DNA of 64,000 nucleotides from the NCBI RefSeq assembly GCF_964340395.1, contig NC_135552.1:17955681-18019680 (forward strand), given 5' to 3'. The notes beneath the pieces are model-generated. The model made no database searches, was not told where the DNA came from, and saw only the letters and a program-made list of their open reading frames with translations. This DNA is from Glandiceps talaboti. Its lineage: Eukaryota; Hemichordata; Enteropneusta; Spengelidae. The translations under genes were made by a program, and so were the position numbers. Shown here one piece after another: positions 27,734 through 39,678 of this stretch (position 1 is its first letter; each line of letters begins with the position of its first letter).

Positions 27734-28574
27734 GTTTTAAAACTTTTAAATCAAATTATAGTTTACTAAACTTTTTATCCAATAAAAAAAAATGTACCAA
27801 CATCAACAAGAACAAAACACATTTCCACAGTTTGTCTGACCAGGACATTATTTTCCCTCACAGTGTATGCAAGATCTATTGAGAATACAGCCAGATTAAA
27901 GTTGTAAAAAGAGCAACAGAAATTATTTTTCCTTCATATCTTTCCCTTACTCTTCATCTTGTACAAAGGTTGTTTTTCCTGGAGTTTAAAGATTCATGTA
28001 TGAATCATCAGGTTACAAAATATGGTATGGCCATATATTACATGTACATGCTGGTATACATATGGTAAACAAAATTCAATCTACAGTCCATCTTAGAGAC
28101 GGCAAAAGCTTTACTTCAATTTTACCATCCAATAAAATCTTGACTTGTCAACTCATATATATCTGATTAGCACACTTCAGGACCTTCTGTGGGAGATGAC
28201 AAATTAGCTGGAGCTATACACAGTTATAGTCACACACACTCAACCATGCTACATCTTCTGTCAAGTTAATCATGTAAATTAATACAAAAAATTAATGTAC
28301 TGTAGTTCACTTAAAGTTCATATTTCTAATTGCCTGTAATCCACACCACATGGAACCACACAACATTGTATACACAGTATTTTATTTTTTTCTCTCAATC
28401 GATCTTTAGTCAAATTAATCATAAACTTAAAATTATCAAAAATACATGCACTGTACTTACCACCCCCACCCCCCACACAAACATTTACAAGTTCATATTT
28501 CAGGACAACATTGTCATTGGATTTCTTTCAGGTTTTCAATGTTATTCTGCTGACCTGCAAAATCTGCATTTATC

Positions 28575-28730
28575 AGTGTTTTTGCTAAGAGTGGTAAGTA
28601 GGCAAAATCTACTTGTATTCCCATGTCATTTTACCTAGGTTTCCAAACAAAATTACCATAATACTCAATGGGGAAACACTGCCATTTTTACACCTTTCTC
28701 CCTTTCTGTTACCAGAGTTCCCCAACCTAT
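28575..28730 (-). repeat. Interspersed repeat family A, copy 4
   Basis: Its minus strand has CTCTGGTAACAGAAAGGGAG, TATGGTAATTTTGTTTGGAA and GTAGATTTTGCCTACTTACC. Confidence 0.6.
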
Positions 28731-29433
28731 AAATGTACAATATTATTGTTCAGATAGCTAAATTTCCAATGTTGTTCCTGACACTACATGGCTGTGTCTA
28801 TACATGTACATATTCACATGTGATACTTCCTAGAAAGAAAAATTAAACCTCCACTGTCTATGGCTAAATATCATGGTAGTTTACAATCTAAAAACAAACC
28901 AGACGTCACAAATATACCAGTTCTGATTCACATAACATCAACACAGACAATAAATCAATTTTTTCATTTTCACTTTTTTTTCGCTGGTTGTTTGCTACCA
29001 ATAATAACAACAATCAATATGCAATATACATTACTCAAGTTACATAAAATTAATTTGATACAATCAATATTTTCATTGCCATATTTTCATGTCAGTTAAT
29101 TTCTTTCTAACATTGTAAACATGAATTTGAGATAGGGAAGCTGGATAGATGATTTGAGTATCAACAAGAATGGGAAGTACATATATAGAACTATTGTTGA
29201 CTACACTGGTATTCTGCATTAATGGGATATTTCATTTCCTATAGTTACACAGCCTGAAATAAATGCCACGATTTGACTACAGACAAATTCATTTCCTGTA
29301 TCTAAACTACATGGAATCCATGCTAACTAGTAACTACATCACATAACAGTTTCATATGGATTGCAAAGTAGGATAGCTAGGGATCATTATTATTTATATG
29401 TACTGTGATGAACATAACAGCCATCACCCTTCT

Positions 29434-29589
29434 AAAGGTCTACTGCTGAACAGTATTCCAACCACAATATTTCTACTGAAAGGTCCATTGCAGAAGAGTA
29501 TTCCAGCCACAATATTTTTAATCAAAGGTCTATTCCAAAACAGTATTCCAACCACAATATTTCTAATGAAAGGTCTACTGCAGAACAGG
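29434..29589 (+). repeat. 45-bp tandem repeat, 3.5 copies, frame-open
   Basis: Units begin AAAGGTCTACTG and contain AGTATTCCAACCACAATATT. The length is a multiple of three, so one frame reads K-G-L-L-x-N-S-I-P-T-T-I-F-L repeatedly, but there are no splice or gene signals around it. Confidence 0.85.
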
Positions 29590-29649
29590 ACAGGGTAAAT
29601 TCATAGCAATACACCACATGTACAGTTGTAATAACAACACATATATCCT

Positions 29650-29845
29650 ATACTGTATGAATTCCAGGCTAATATGAAACTGCTAGTATCCTACACACTG
29701 TAAAACATGAGTGTGGATTCCAGGCTAATCTAATATGGTTATTCTACAGAGTATATAACATAATTCACTATAGATTCCATGCTAATATGAAAAAGCTAGT
29801 ATCCTACACTTTAAAACACACCAGTATGGATTCTTGGCTAAACTG
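29650..29845 (+). repeat. Degenerate tandem repeat, about 55-60 bp unit
   Basis: GATTCCAGGCTAATATGAAA, CTAGTATCCTACAC and TAAAACA blocks recur three to four times. Confidence 0.65.
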
Positions 29846-31859
29846 GTGACAATTGTACATTATTGTTGATTGGTTTGTTTATATACAAGGTCAAGAAATG
29901 TTGTTCTTTGATTCATTTTCAGCAGCTAGTACAACCTATACCATTCATTTCCCAAGACCTTGCTGGGTTTACAGAAAAGACGATTGAATGCCAACATATT
30001 TGAACACAATCTGTCTTTGTTTGCATGAAGAAAAGAAGATTTCTCCCACATGACATCATAATGGGGGCCACTTTATGGGTATCCTTTCAACTTTTTTAAG
30101 AAATGAAGGTGTGCAGTATGTATACTCATAAGGGTGCCCATTATAACTTTAACAATTTTCACACACTATAAAACACAACTAAGTGCACTTTTGGCAACCA
30201 AATTCCAGTCCTATAATGTATTCACGTACATAACTGTTGTAAGGTGATGCCAAGGCCACACCAAACATTTCCAGCTCTGTACATAGCCCCTGTGTACGGT
30301 TATCCTCAAGAAAGGACAAAAAATAAAAATGTACATGATAACAAAGACTCATTACTCCTATTTTGATAATCATTGCTTTGATTGTAAATACTATTCTGGC
30401 CTAGTGACAAGAATAGTTAAAACCTGCACAAACATCTGGCTAACACTTGAAACAATATTTGATGACATCACATTATTTCAAAACCCTGCACCTATGAAAG
30501 GTACATGTGAGGCTAGTGTCTATCACTGGGGGTTCAATCTTTGCAGTTGATTTGTAAATGACATTGATTTTCCAAAATTAGAACCATTTAACATTGAACA
30601 TTATTACACAACTATAGATGGTCCTGATAGCTGACATATTGAACACAGAGCTTAAATTTAGTTAAAAATTCTTAGAAATGAGTTAGAGACAACTCTGGCC
30701 TGGGATTACAGTGTACCATGTGGTTCATTACATCATCCAACAAATCAATGACAAGTAACTCACAGCCTAAAGCTATAATTTGTTCTGTAGCACACTGCAT
30801 TCACACTTGTTGGTATAGTCACTAATTACTACACTAAGTCCAGTGCTATCCTTCAGGGAATCTTTCATATCTCCCTCACCAGGTTGACATCCACTGTTCC
30901 AGAGATTATTAATTAATTAATCACAGATACGGCTAGGTTATGTCAAATAGAACGTATCTCATTTCAGATATTTAGTGATGCCATAAACCCAGTATTAAGC
31001 ATATTGTAAACCCACTACAGGTAAAATGGCAGTGTTCTTGTTGACAGCTGTAAATATGTAATATCTACCTTCCTTTCATGATCAGTTTATTGGAAATTCC
31101 AGAGACTTTTTAGGCTAACTCACTTCTCTCATGATGTGATGTCAGTAAAATATAAACTTATGCTTTGGAACATATTCAAACACTTTAAAATTAAACATTT
31201 AAAACAGAATGACATTGTGTATTTTCTGACGCTGGGTATGTCAACAATAAAATATGAATGTTTATCTTTTGCTGACCAAGTAAAATATGCTGGTTTATGA
31301 GTGTTGCTGAAACTGCTAGTATACGGCTTTGATATGATGTTACATAGTAAACCTTGCTGGCTTTGAAGTGCCAATCTATATTATATTGCCCTACTGAGTC
31401 TGACTTTCAGTTTAATATACTAGATGTCTGTAACAGCAAATCTTTGTGGACGACTACTTCATCTATACAGAGAACGACGGAAATGCTATGAAAGGAACTC
31501 ATTACAAATACCATTGAGGACTGAAATAGACTAAAAGGTTGTATACAAGTACAACTGAGAGTAGGGCGATATTTCAAAGAACGGTATTCTCAAGGTAGAT
31601 AAACCTTCCATTCTGAGTTATAATTATTACAAATGACAACATTCAAATGAGGTAGTTACAAACAAGGCAACAAATTTCAAAGAAATTCAATGTAGACATA
31701 CATATAATGGTCATATTTTGTGAGTTTTCAACTGACACGCACATATGCATACAACCAAGTTCTGTGTAACTGTCATTTTTGGAATAAGTTCTATACAGTC
31801 AGACCAAAAAATTAATAACATTCCAGTGTTTTCAATTGGGACATAAAATAGACAGCCAG

Positions 31860-31986
31860 CCATACAGAGACAGAAAGACAGACAGACATACACACACATA
31901 TATACACATACACATACACATACAGACACAGACACAGACACAGACACACACACACAGACACACACACACACACACACACACAGACA
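31860..31986 (+). repeat. (CA)n / (CAGA)n / (CATA)n microsatellite
   Basis: Mixed CA-based units; several open frames on the minus strand here are repeat translations. Confidence 0.95.
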
Positions 31987-32379
31987 CAGTCTACCAATAC
32001 CACTTGTAGTGGCTGAAATTTGTGTGGCTTGACAACACCTTGCCCAGTAGTGGTCACATGACATCTTGGGCACAATCACTGTCAACAGTAGTGTGAGTCA
32101 ACATGCATATGTAACTCAAGGAGAAAGGTAGGGAGGGGCTCCTTTTCACAGATTGTACTAGGGATGGGCTCCTGTAAGATACTGTTTTAAGGTGGGGTTT
32201 AGTCACACTCTAAGGTGAACACTTTGGAGAAAAATCTCTTTTTTTTGCATTCCTAACATATAATCATCGTCATTTTTTTTGCATACCTTTACCAAGTGAC
32301 TGGACACAGACAACAAAAAGATCAGGGGGGGGACGATGCCAGTCACGTGATACGCTATCGCGTCAGCGCAATGAAGCTC

Positions 32380-33087
32380 ATTCAGTATTGATACACTGTC
32401 GAGTGCACTTCCTGCCTACCCCTAGCACTGTGTACTGCTGGATACAAATTCGCTGTTGACAACAGATTGACAAGGTACGTACATTGTCACGTTTCATACG
32501 TTTTAAATTCGTCTTTCCTTTATTTTTGCCATCGTAATTTATTATGTATACTGGTACCAAATCAGATCGAAAAGTATTCAGCGACGTGACCGTGTATACC
32601 GTACCGTACGTGTACATGTCGGCCTGCAGTTCATTGTATTTGTAGTTCGGTACGGTAGGTCGCGGTCGCGGTCGCGTTTTTACCAAAATGAAAAAAGCAC
32701 ATGGATATTCCATTTTCTAGAATCAACTTCAAGGCAGCATTTGTTGGATACCTACATGTCCATTGATAATTAATGACTGTGATAGTTGTGACATTCAACG
32801 TCCAGCAATCGACGTCTACGTCTAGTGCGCTAGTTGCCGGTGATCAGTGCACTACGCCTGGCATAACGTACCGCACCCGGTCTAACGCCCATAAGTTTAC
32901 GTTCTTTCTGCTTTCTCTGTCCTGCCGTACTTACTGAAAAATGAAGTTTCACTCGTGTCGACAAGTAAACTATGTAGTTGTTTAACATTTTTACATGTGT
33001 ATTGTTTCAGATACGTGCTGTTCCCAGTGAAATGAAACTGGCTGTGCCTTCGACGCATTTCTTGCAGAGAGTGTGAGGAGTACTCCC
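32380..33087 (+). ncRNA. Possible spliced non-coding transcript in a CpG-richer patch
   Basis: A plus-strand donor (GACAAG/GTACGT) ends a putative exon at 32474. An acceptor (TTGTTTCAG) opens an exon at 33011-33087 that ends before GTAAGAA. The second exon has an ATG followed after 14 codons by TGA, so no long product. The patch 32330-33060 has a clear excess of CpG (for example three CGCGGT-type units at 32658-32675), as for a promoter. It lies inside the presumed long intron, antisense to that gene. Confidence 0.3.
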
Positions 33088-33292
33088 GTAAGAAATTTTA
33101 TATGTGATCGCTGCATAATGTATCCAGGGTGGCCCTAGTTATACGACAATGACACGAAAAAATGAATTATATAAAATAAAATAAAAATGTGAGATTTACG
33201 GTGTTTTTTTTTGTATTTATAACAGCATTTCTGGCAAAGTGGTTTGTTCGAAAGTGTATGGTACTATTAGTATTACTAGTACAACGTTACAT

Positions 33293-34502
33293 TAGGGGTA
33301 GACCATTCGATATCCTGGGGGGGCTTGGAAGATTGGTGGAGAGTCATTATTTTTTTTCCCCCACCTGCTTGCCTGAGAATTTTTTTTTCTCCTTCGCCTA
33401 TGCTGGCAACTTTTTTTTTCTTTGCTTCTTTGAGATATCCGGATTTTTTTTACGTCAACGTTGAACACCTACATTTGTTGCCACAATTTTCTGTTTGGTT
33501 TTCACACAGGGTAATACGGAGAGTAAAAAGATGCTGTTCTATCACACACATATTTTATTTAGAAAACTACATATTTCATACATATTTGATTTTCAATTAA
33601 ATAAACATCATTGACAGTTTTTATGCCATGGTATGATGACACACTGAAAATACAAATCGGAAACTTGATTGGTGAGCTCAGACATTTAGATAGACCGGTC
33701 AGTTTCTCCAGCTTGGGGGGATGGGGGGTGTCAGTGTTATTTTCCATTGGGCCAACAAAAAGTCACTGACCCCATGAATAAAGTTTCATAGCATCTGACA
33801 GTAAGCTGTAGAGGAAGAGCTTTGAGACTGGAATATGTGTACCTCTTGTGTGTGTGTGTGTGAATGGGGGGGGGGGGGTTCTAGGGCCCTGGAGGATTTT
33901 TACTTCTAAAGGCAATGTTTAGGCCATTCACAGACACTTTCAGACAATAATTAAGTTCTTTTATAAACTATCCAATAGTGATAGTGTGATAGTAATAGTA
34001 TGAAGATTACTGTTACAAAACAGTCAAGTTCACTTTTGCCCCAAAGTGCAAGATAAGTGAAGCACTGATTGTGAAACAGCCAAAAAATTACATATAACTA
34101 GTGTGGTAGCTAGGTAATACATGGATTATATGTATAATTGTATGTATAGTTATGTTTGAACCCTTACATGAAGTAATATTTAAACCATTCATGAAAGAAA
34201 CAGAGACAAGAACAAATATATATATGTACCACAGGCTAACGAAACTGACTGGTCCCTGACGTGTTTGAAACTGTTTGTCATGATTTGACAAGTGTCCTGT
34301 TGGAGAGGTACGAGCAGGTTGAACAGTATACTCAAACCTGTGCATCATTTCCCTATCAAGATATTTTTTTTCTAGAAGCAGTGGTCCATCTTTTTTTTCC
34401 ATCACCCACTCATATCCGGATTTTTTTTCCACTTGGCATCTTTTTTTCCCCCGAAATCTTCCAAGCCCCCTCCCCCAGGATATCAAATGGTCCACCCCTT
34501 AT
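33293..34502. mobile_element. Pair of inverted repeats about 1.2 kb apart (element or two copies)
   Basis: The start TAGGGGTAGACCATTCGATA followed by TCCTGGGGGGG and CTTGGAAGAT recurs inverted at 34502-34456 (AGGGGTGGACCATTTGATAT, then CCTGGGGGAGGGGGC, CTTGGAAGAT). Next to each lie T-runs separated by short spacers, including ATATCCGGATTTTTTTT at both. The inside has no transposase frame and no target duplication is seen, so it could be one non-autonomous element or two opposed insertions. Confidence 0.55.
33846..33880 (+). repeat. (GT)n and poly-G
   Basis: Short (TG)n, a spacer GAAT, then about 12 G. Confidence 0.85.
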
Positions 34503-37269
34503 AGGAATATGACGAGGCGTGCGTCGCCATCTTGAAATTAAGACAGTTTCGACTAGTCTTTGACGCTGCCGTATAGTCATTATTCGTGGAGCATTTAGTG
34601 GTGGCAAGATATAACGTAAATATCATGAATCAAAATGTATAAATGTTGATTTTTTTCATTGAATACATGGTGTTCTTCTGTGAAAAAACCATCGGAAAAT
34701 AGCGTTCGTCGAAAGCTCTGACTAAGTAGTTTGACCTGTCTCCTGCATTCGAACATAAATAATTTCACAACTGGACGTTTTTGATATTATTTAAGCAGTT
34801 TGGGATGATGCTTTATAGCTTTACAACAAATGTGGAATTTATCTTGAGAAATTATTTACATATACACTCAAAATTCATTGAAAAACGGGAAATACTCGCT
34901 TGTACTAAGTTGTAGTGCAGCGGGGTCACGCTCTATTGTTCTAGGGGTCAAACCATATCACGTGGTAGGTATCGTGCCCCCCCTGAAAAAGATGATATCA
35001 AATAACTAGTATAAACAACTTATATAAAATATAAAATTTTCATAATATCATTAGAGGCCCTGTAAAATAAATTAAATTTTAGCACATTCGACATTAAGTC
35101 TGTATAAATCTGATATTTCATAAATATGATATGTACACCAAGTGACCTTTATGTACACTGTACTGTTGGAAAGCTTCAACACTGTTTTTTGTATTGCAGC
35201 TTGTATTCATAGCTTGGATTCAAACTCCAGAGATTTTCTTAAAATTTTAGGAACTTGGTGGACATTTACTCCTTAACTTTATCAATACTTTTCTCCACTA
35301 TTGGTTAAGTGGGTGGGGTAAGGAAGGTATCACACTAGTCAATGTGCGATATCATTGAAACTGTATTACAGCGACGATTTTGACATCTGACATCCTGTTT
35401 AGGGTGTTCACTAATGAAATGACATCTATGATAAAAACATTCCCCAAAACAGCTAACCCTTCGACAATATAGCCTTTACCATCAGTAGGGTAAATTTCAT
35501 CCAGGGAATAACATCTGACTGTGTTTTCCTATGATAACTCTTTTAAAAAATACTTCTAATATAAACAAAGTCCTTGAAATATCACTGTGATACAGTACAC
35601 CTGTGTATCAAAAAAGTACATTGTTCTAACATTTCATCAGCTGTAATCATGAAGTATATGCCCTCCTTATGTGTCTTATATATGACTAGGTATGCGAGAC
35701 TTGGATTAGGTCAGAAAAGGTTACATCATTATGTCAAAACGGAATTACAAACCACAATTTATGAGTACCAACTCCACATAAATCTAAAATACTGATAAAA
35801 GAAAGCAAACACATTAAGATGTGAACACTTCAATTAAAACAGAATCATGAGATTTGAGCGGAGGGGGAAGAAAGAAAAGTAAATTTGGTCATTTTCCTTT
35901 CATACCATTTAGTAACATATCTTGTTTTTCCTCCACTTGTCATATCTACAAAATAAACAAGCACCAGTATTTTGAAAACACAAATTTTGTACCAATCCGA
36001 CTTTGCTCCTTTGCCAACAGAGGCCAGATAGTGGTACATTTTTTGTATCAAAGTCAATCTGAACTTGTGTGTGTTTTTATTCTAATCAAATGGACCATTC
36101 AACAAAATCAAAAACATGTATTCTGATTGACCAGTTTCATCTACTGGCATTACTTTCATATACCAGAAAGCAAAATTGGATGGTTACAAAAGTCTCTCTC
36201 TATTAGCCGATCATTTTCAAAAACAAGGAGCAGATGACACTTAACTATTCTTTGCCATAGCAGCATAAAGTCCATTTAGGTCTTTCTGTGTCCTTCTCCA
36301 TGAATTGATGATTCACACACACTTGATAGCACAGCTGGTACTAGGTCAACTACCTCAACTAATACATGACATTGAATGAGATCTCCACACGACAGACAGA
36401 CGCCCAATTGAAATTGATAAAGCACACAAATTTCAACAGCTTTGCTCATCCTCTTTGTTTGGGAGTGATTTATTCCAGAGACAATCCATTGAAACCACAA
36501 AGTTGTAGAGAAGTTTTGATCCAGATATGTGACTTCCATGAGTGTACCATGAGGATGGTGACTGCAGTCATCTCTGTCATTGCCTGCACACTGAGTTACA
36601 ACTACAAAATGTACATATATATATATCACATATCTAGATTGAGTCACTTTTATCATAGTTGGGCAAAATGAAAAAAATTGTGTGTTTCTGATAACCCAAC
36701 TGACCGTTTAAGCCGCTGACCCTAAACATTTTTGAAAAACACAACAAAAAGATAAGGAATTCTTTGTCTTTCTTGACCTTCATGCATGTCTGTTTTCTTT
36801 CCCCAGTGATGCCTGTACATATTTCAAACTATCACAGAAGGTATATTCTGACAGATATTTTGTTTGTTTTTAACTTTTTGGGTCAAAGCAATATTTTTCA
36901 AAATTAAAAAAAAAAACAATTAGATAAAATAAAATAAAATAAATTCAGACCTACCAACCTACCCTATTCTCTGAGGCCATGTTATTGAAAACACACAATT
37001 ATTCTTGTTTGGCCTTACCATCCTTTACAAAGATGATCTACAGAATTTCTGTACAAATTACCATAATTTTCAATGTTCAACTTCAATTCTATCACAACTT
37101 AAATTTATTCCAACAACAAACTATATAAAATATCTAAGGAAAGTTCCAAAGGAATGTCTATTGTTATATATGGAAATCAAGTACTTCATTTTTGTAATTT
37201 ATCATTATCGGCGGTCACATAAAAGGAATAAATTCTTTCTGACATGCTATTCAAGTAGTCTGTACTCCA

Positions 37270-37495
37270 ATTCATAACACATCTCGGGGAGAGGTTGGCC
37301 ATCAAATTACTTCATAACACACCAGCCCTTTCCATTTCATTTACAGAGAGTAGTTGGCAATCAAATTACTTCATAACACACTTGCCCTTTCCATCTCATT
37401 TACAGGGAGAGGTTGGTCATCAAATTACTTCATAACACACCTGACCCAGCCTTTTCCATCTCGTTTACAGGGAGAGGTTGGCCATCAAATTACTA
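37270..37495 (+). repeat. About 60-bp tandem repeat, 4 copies
   Basis: TTACAGGGAGAGGTTGGCCA, TCAAATTACTTCATAACACA and CCTTTCCATCTCATT recur in order. Confidence 0.85.
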
Positions 37496-38350
37496 GTACT
37501 ACCTTAGTAGCATAGACTTCATCTTTGCTGCATTTGACTACCAACCCCTTCTCTTCTAGTGTGACAAATGACTGCAGTATACATAGATTGTGGATTAGAT
37601 GCTAAGTTACCATCTAATAGTTGCTCATTTCAGTTCCACCTCAGGTGTAACATTACTTTGATGAGTATAGCTTATCAACATTGGCAGTCAGCCAATATTT
37701 GTCTATGTCTACATGTAGGTATTTGTCCAACCTAACAAAATGGGACTAACTTATTAATTTATACCACATATAAACATGCCTTTCCTTTCCAACATTTGGT
37801 CAGCACATGTTAAAATTCAAAAGTTTGACTTAATTTACCCCATTCCAGAATTTTCAGTAATCTGTACATTATATTGTTTTTACCTGTCTGCGCAAAAGCA
37901 AACAATGCATTTTTTCTAGGCTGCTACCTGATAAGCCATGCTCACTTGACCTATGACCTACAACCTATACCTCATCTTTCAGGACAACCTTCCTATAACT
38001 ATAGAACTTTGTATTGTTTGCAATCTACACGTCCTTTTTTGTTTATATGTGGTAAGAAAGTGGTAAGAAAGTAAATGTACAGAATCAAACTGGGCAACTA
38101 AGATGTTTCCTTTTATCTTAATTACATACATGACTCATTTGTGTTCATTTTATTAGACCATCACCTTTGATATGATAGTTTAGATTCTTATCTACGACAA
38201 TTCCAGATAATATGATAACAGCAGATAGCATAGAACTACACACACAACTTACCAACTTGACTTGACTGGGGACTCCCCTTCACTGTGACTATACAGGAAC
38301 ATTGCCAATGGGGATGTCCCTTCCCCACTTCAATACGGCTATGATGCTGA

Positions 38351-38490
38351 CACAGACACAGACACACATACATACACACACACGTACACACACACACACA
38401 CACACACACATACATACATACATACATACATACATACATACATACACACATACATGCGTGCACACAAACACACACACACACACACACATC
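38351..38490 (+). repeat. (CA)n / (CATA)n microsatellite
   Basis: CA, CATA and CGCA blocks, ending with three CATCA units. Confidence 0.95.
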
Positions 38491-39646
38491 ACATCACATC
38501 ACACCTACAACGTGCCACGGTGTAACAGAGTTGACTACTGTTGGACAAGACTTGTCCAGTACATGAGGTGACCACAGATTAGCTCACTGTGCAAGGAGAC
38601 AGGTTTCACTTCATTTTGACAGGAGCTTGACGTGCTTCAGTAAATGGTATGTGTCAAGTCAATCTGTCTAATATGTTGACATTTATTCTACTGCGGGCAA
38701 GTAAAGTCAAGCCACAAAATTTGCCAAACCATTTCTTAAAAATAATTTTCAATATGATCACGAAGAGGTATAAATATAAACAATATCGCCATGAACCTAC
38801 TACTGTCCTATAGGTCATTGGTATTGATTTAAAACCAGTGTTTACACAGGGACAATGGTGTAACACTTGGGTCTCTTTTCATGAAATCTGTGATATCAAA
38901 ATTATAAATTCTATACATGGAACCTATATAAGCAACAGGTGTAAATACGTCTATGTTTGCTGTCCTTTTGGGGCACTATACTAGGTTTGGTTTAATTTAC
39001 TGATGTCTTTAAAAAGTCCTTTGTTCACTGTATATAACCGGAATAATGATACAACTCTCAATTCTTGTAAATGGTTTCTAGCCATACAATATGTGTAAAC
39101 ACCATACCCTTGTCTAGTATAGTGGTGTGGAGCATTAGACATCTAATAAATCTTACCTCATCCACTCCATAAAAACAATGAGACAGAACAATTAACCACG
39201 AAGTATATGAATGACAAACAGACCATTACATCATTGCTTTGATAGAGAAAACAATAGTGCCAGTAACTATCCGGTACAAAGTGTTTTTGTTATTTTTCTA
39301 CACTCTTACAGATGTGCGTCATTACAAATAACATATTTATATTGAAACACTTGTGTATTTTTAGTCAGTGAAGCAAAACAGAAGCAAAACATTTCACATG
39401 GATGGATGGTTTAACCTTTGTCTACGACTAATTAATAATTATTGAATCTACAAATCTATTATTAGTGTTACAAATCTACTGTGAAATCTTTAATGTGTTA
39501 GATTGACCATTTCTCAGTGTTGCCATATCAACCAAAGCTTTGCATAGTAACTAGGTTTTCCCTCCTGTCATCCGAAACAAGGGTTAACATTATTTTATAT
39601 CCTAAAATACTATGTATTCCAGTAGACCAATTGTACACAACACCAT

Positions 39647-39678
39647 ATTCAACAGATTCCACATTCAACAGATTCCGC
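39647..39678 (+). repeat. 16-bp tandem duplication
   Basis: ATTCAACAGATTCCAC followed by ATTCAACAGATTCCGC. Confidence 0.85.

Noticed and set aside
29434-29589. 15-residue protein repeat (K-G-L-L-x-N-S-I-P-T-T-I-F-L)
   Set aside because: Unit length divisible by three keeps the frame open by itself; no gene signals around it.
32378-32713. 111-codon minus-strand frame in the CpG-richer patch
   Set aside because: No recognisable domain, no splice context, and opposite to the better splice signals; may be chance.
37270-37495. CRISPR-like array
   Set aside because: Units are contiguous with no unique spacers; an ordinary tandem repeat in animal DNA.
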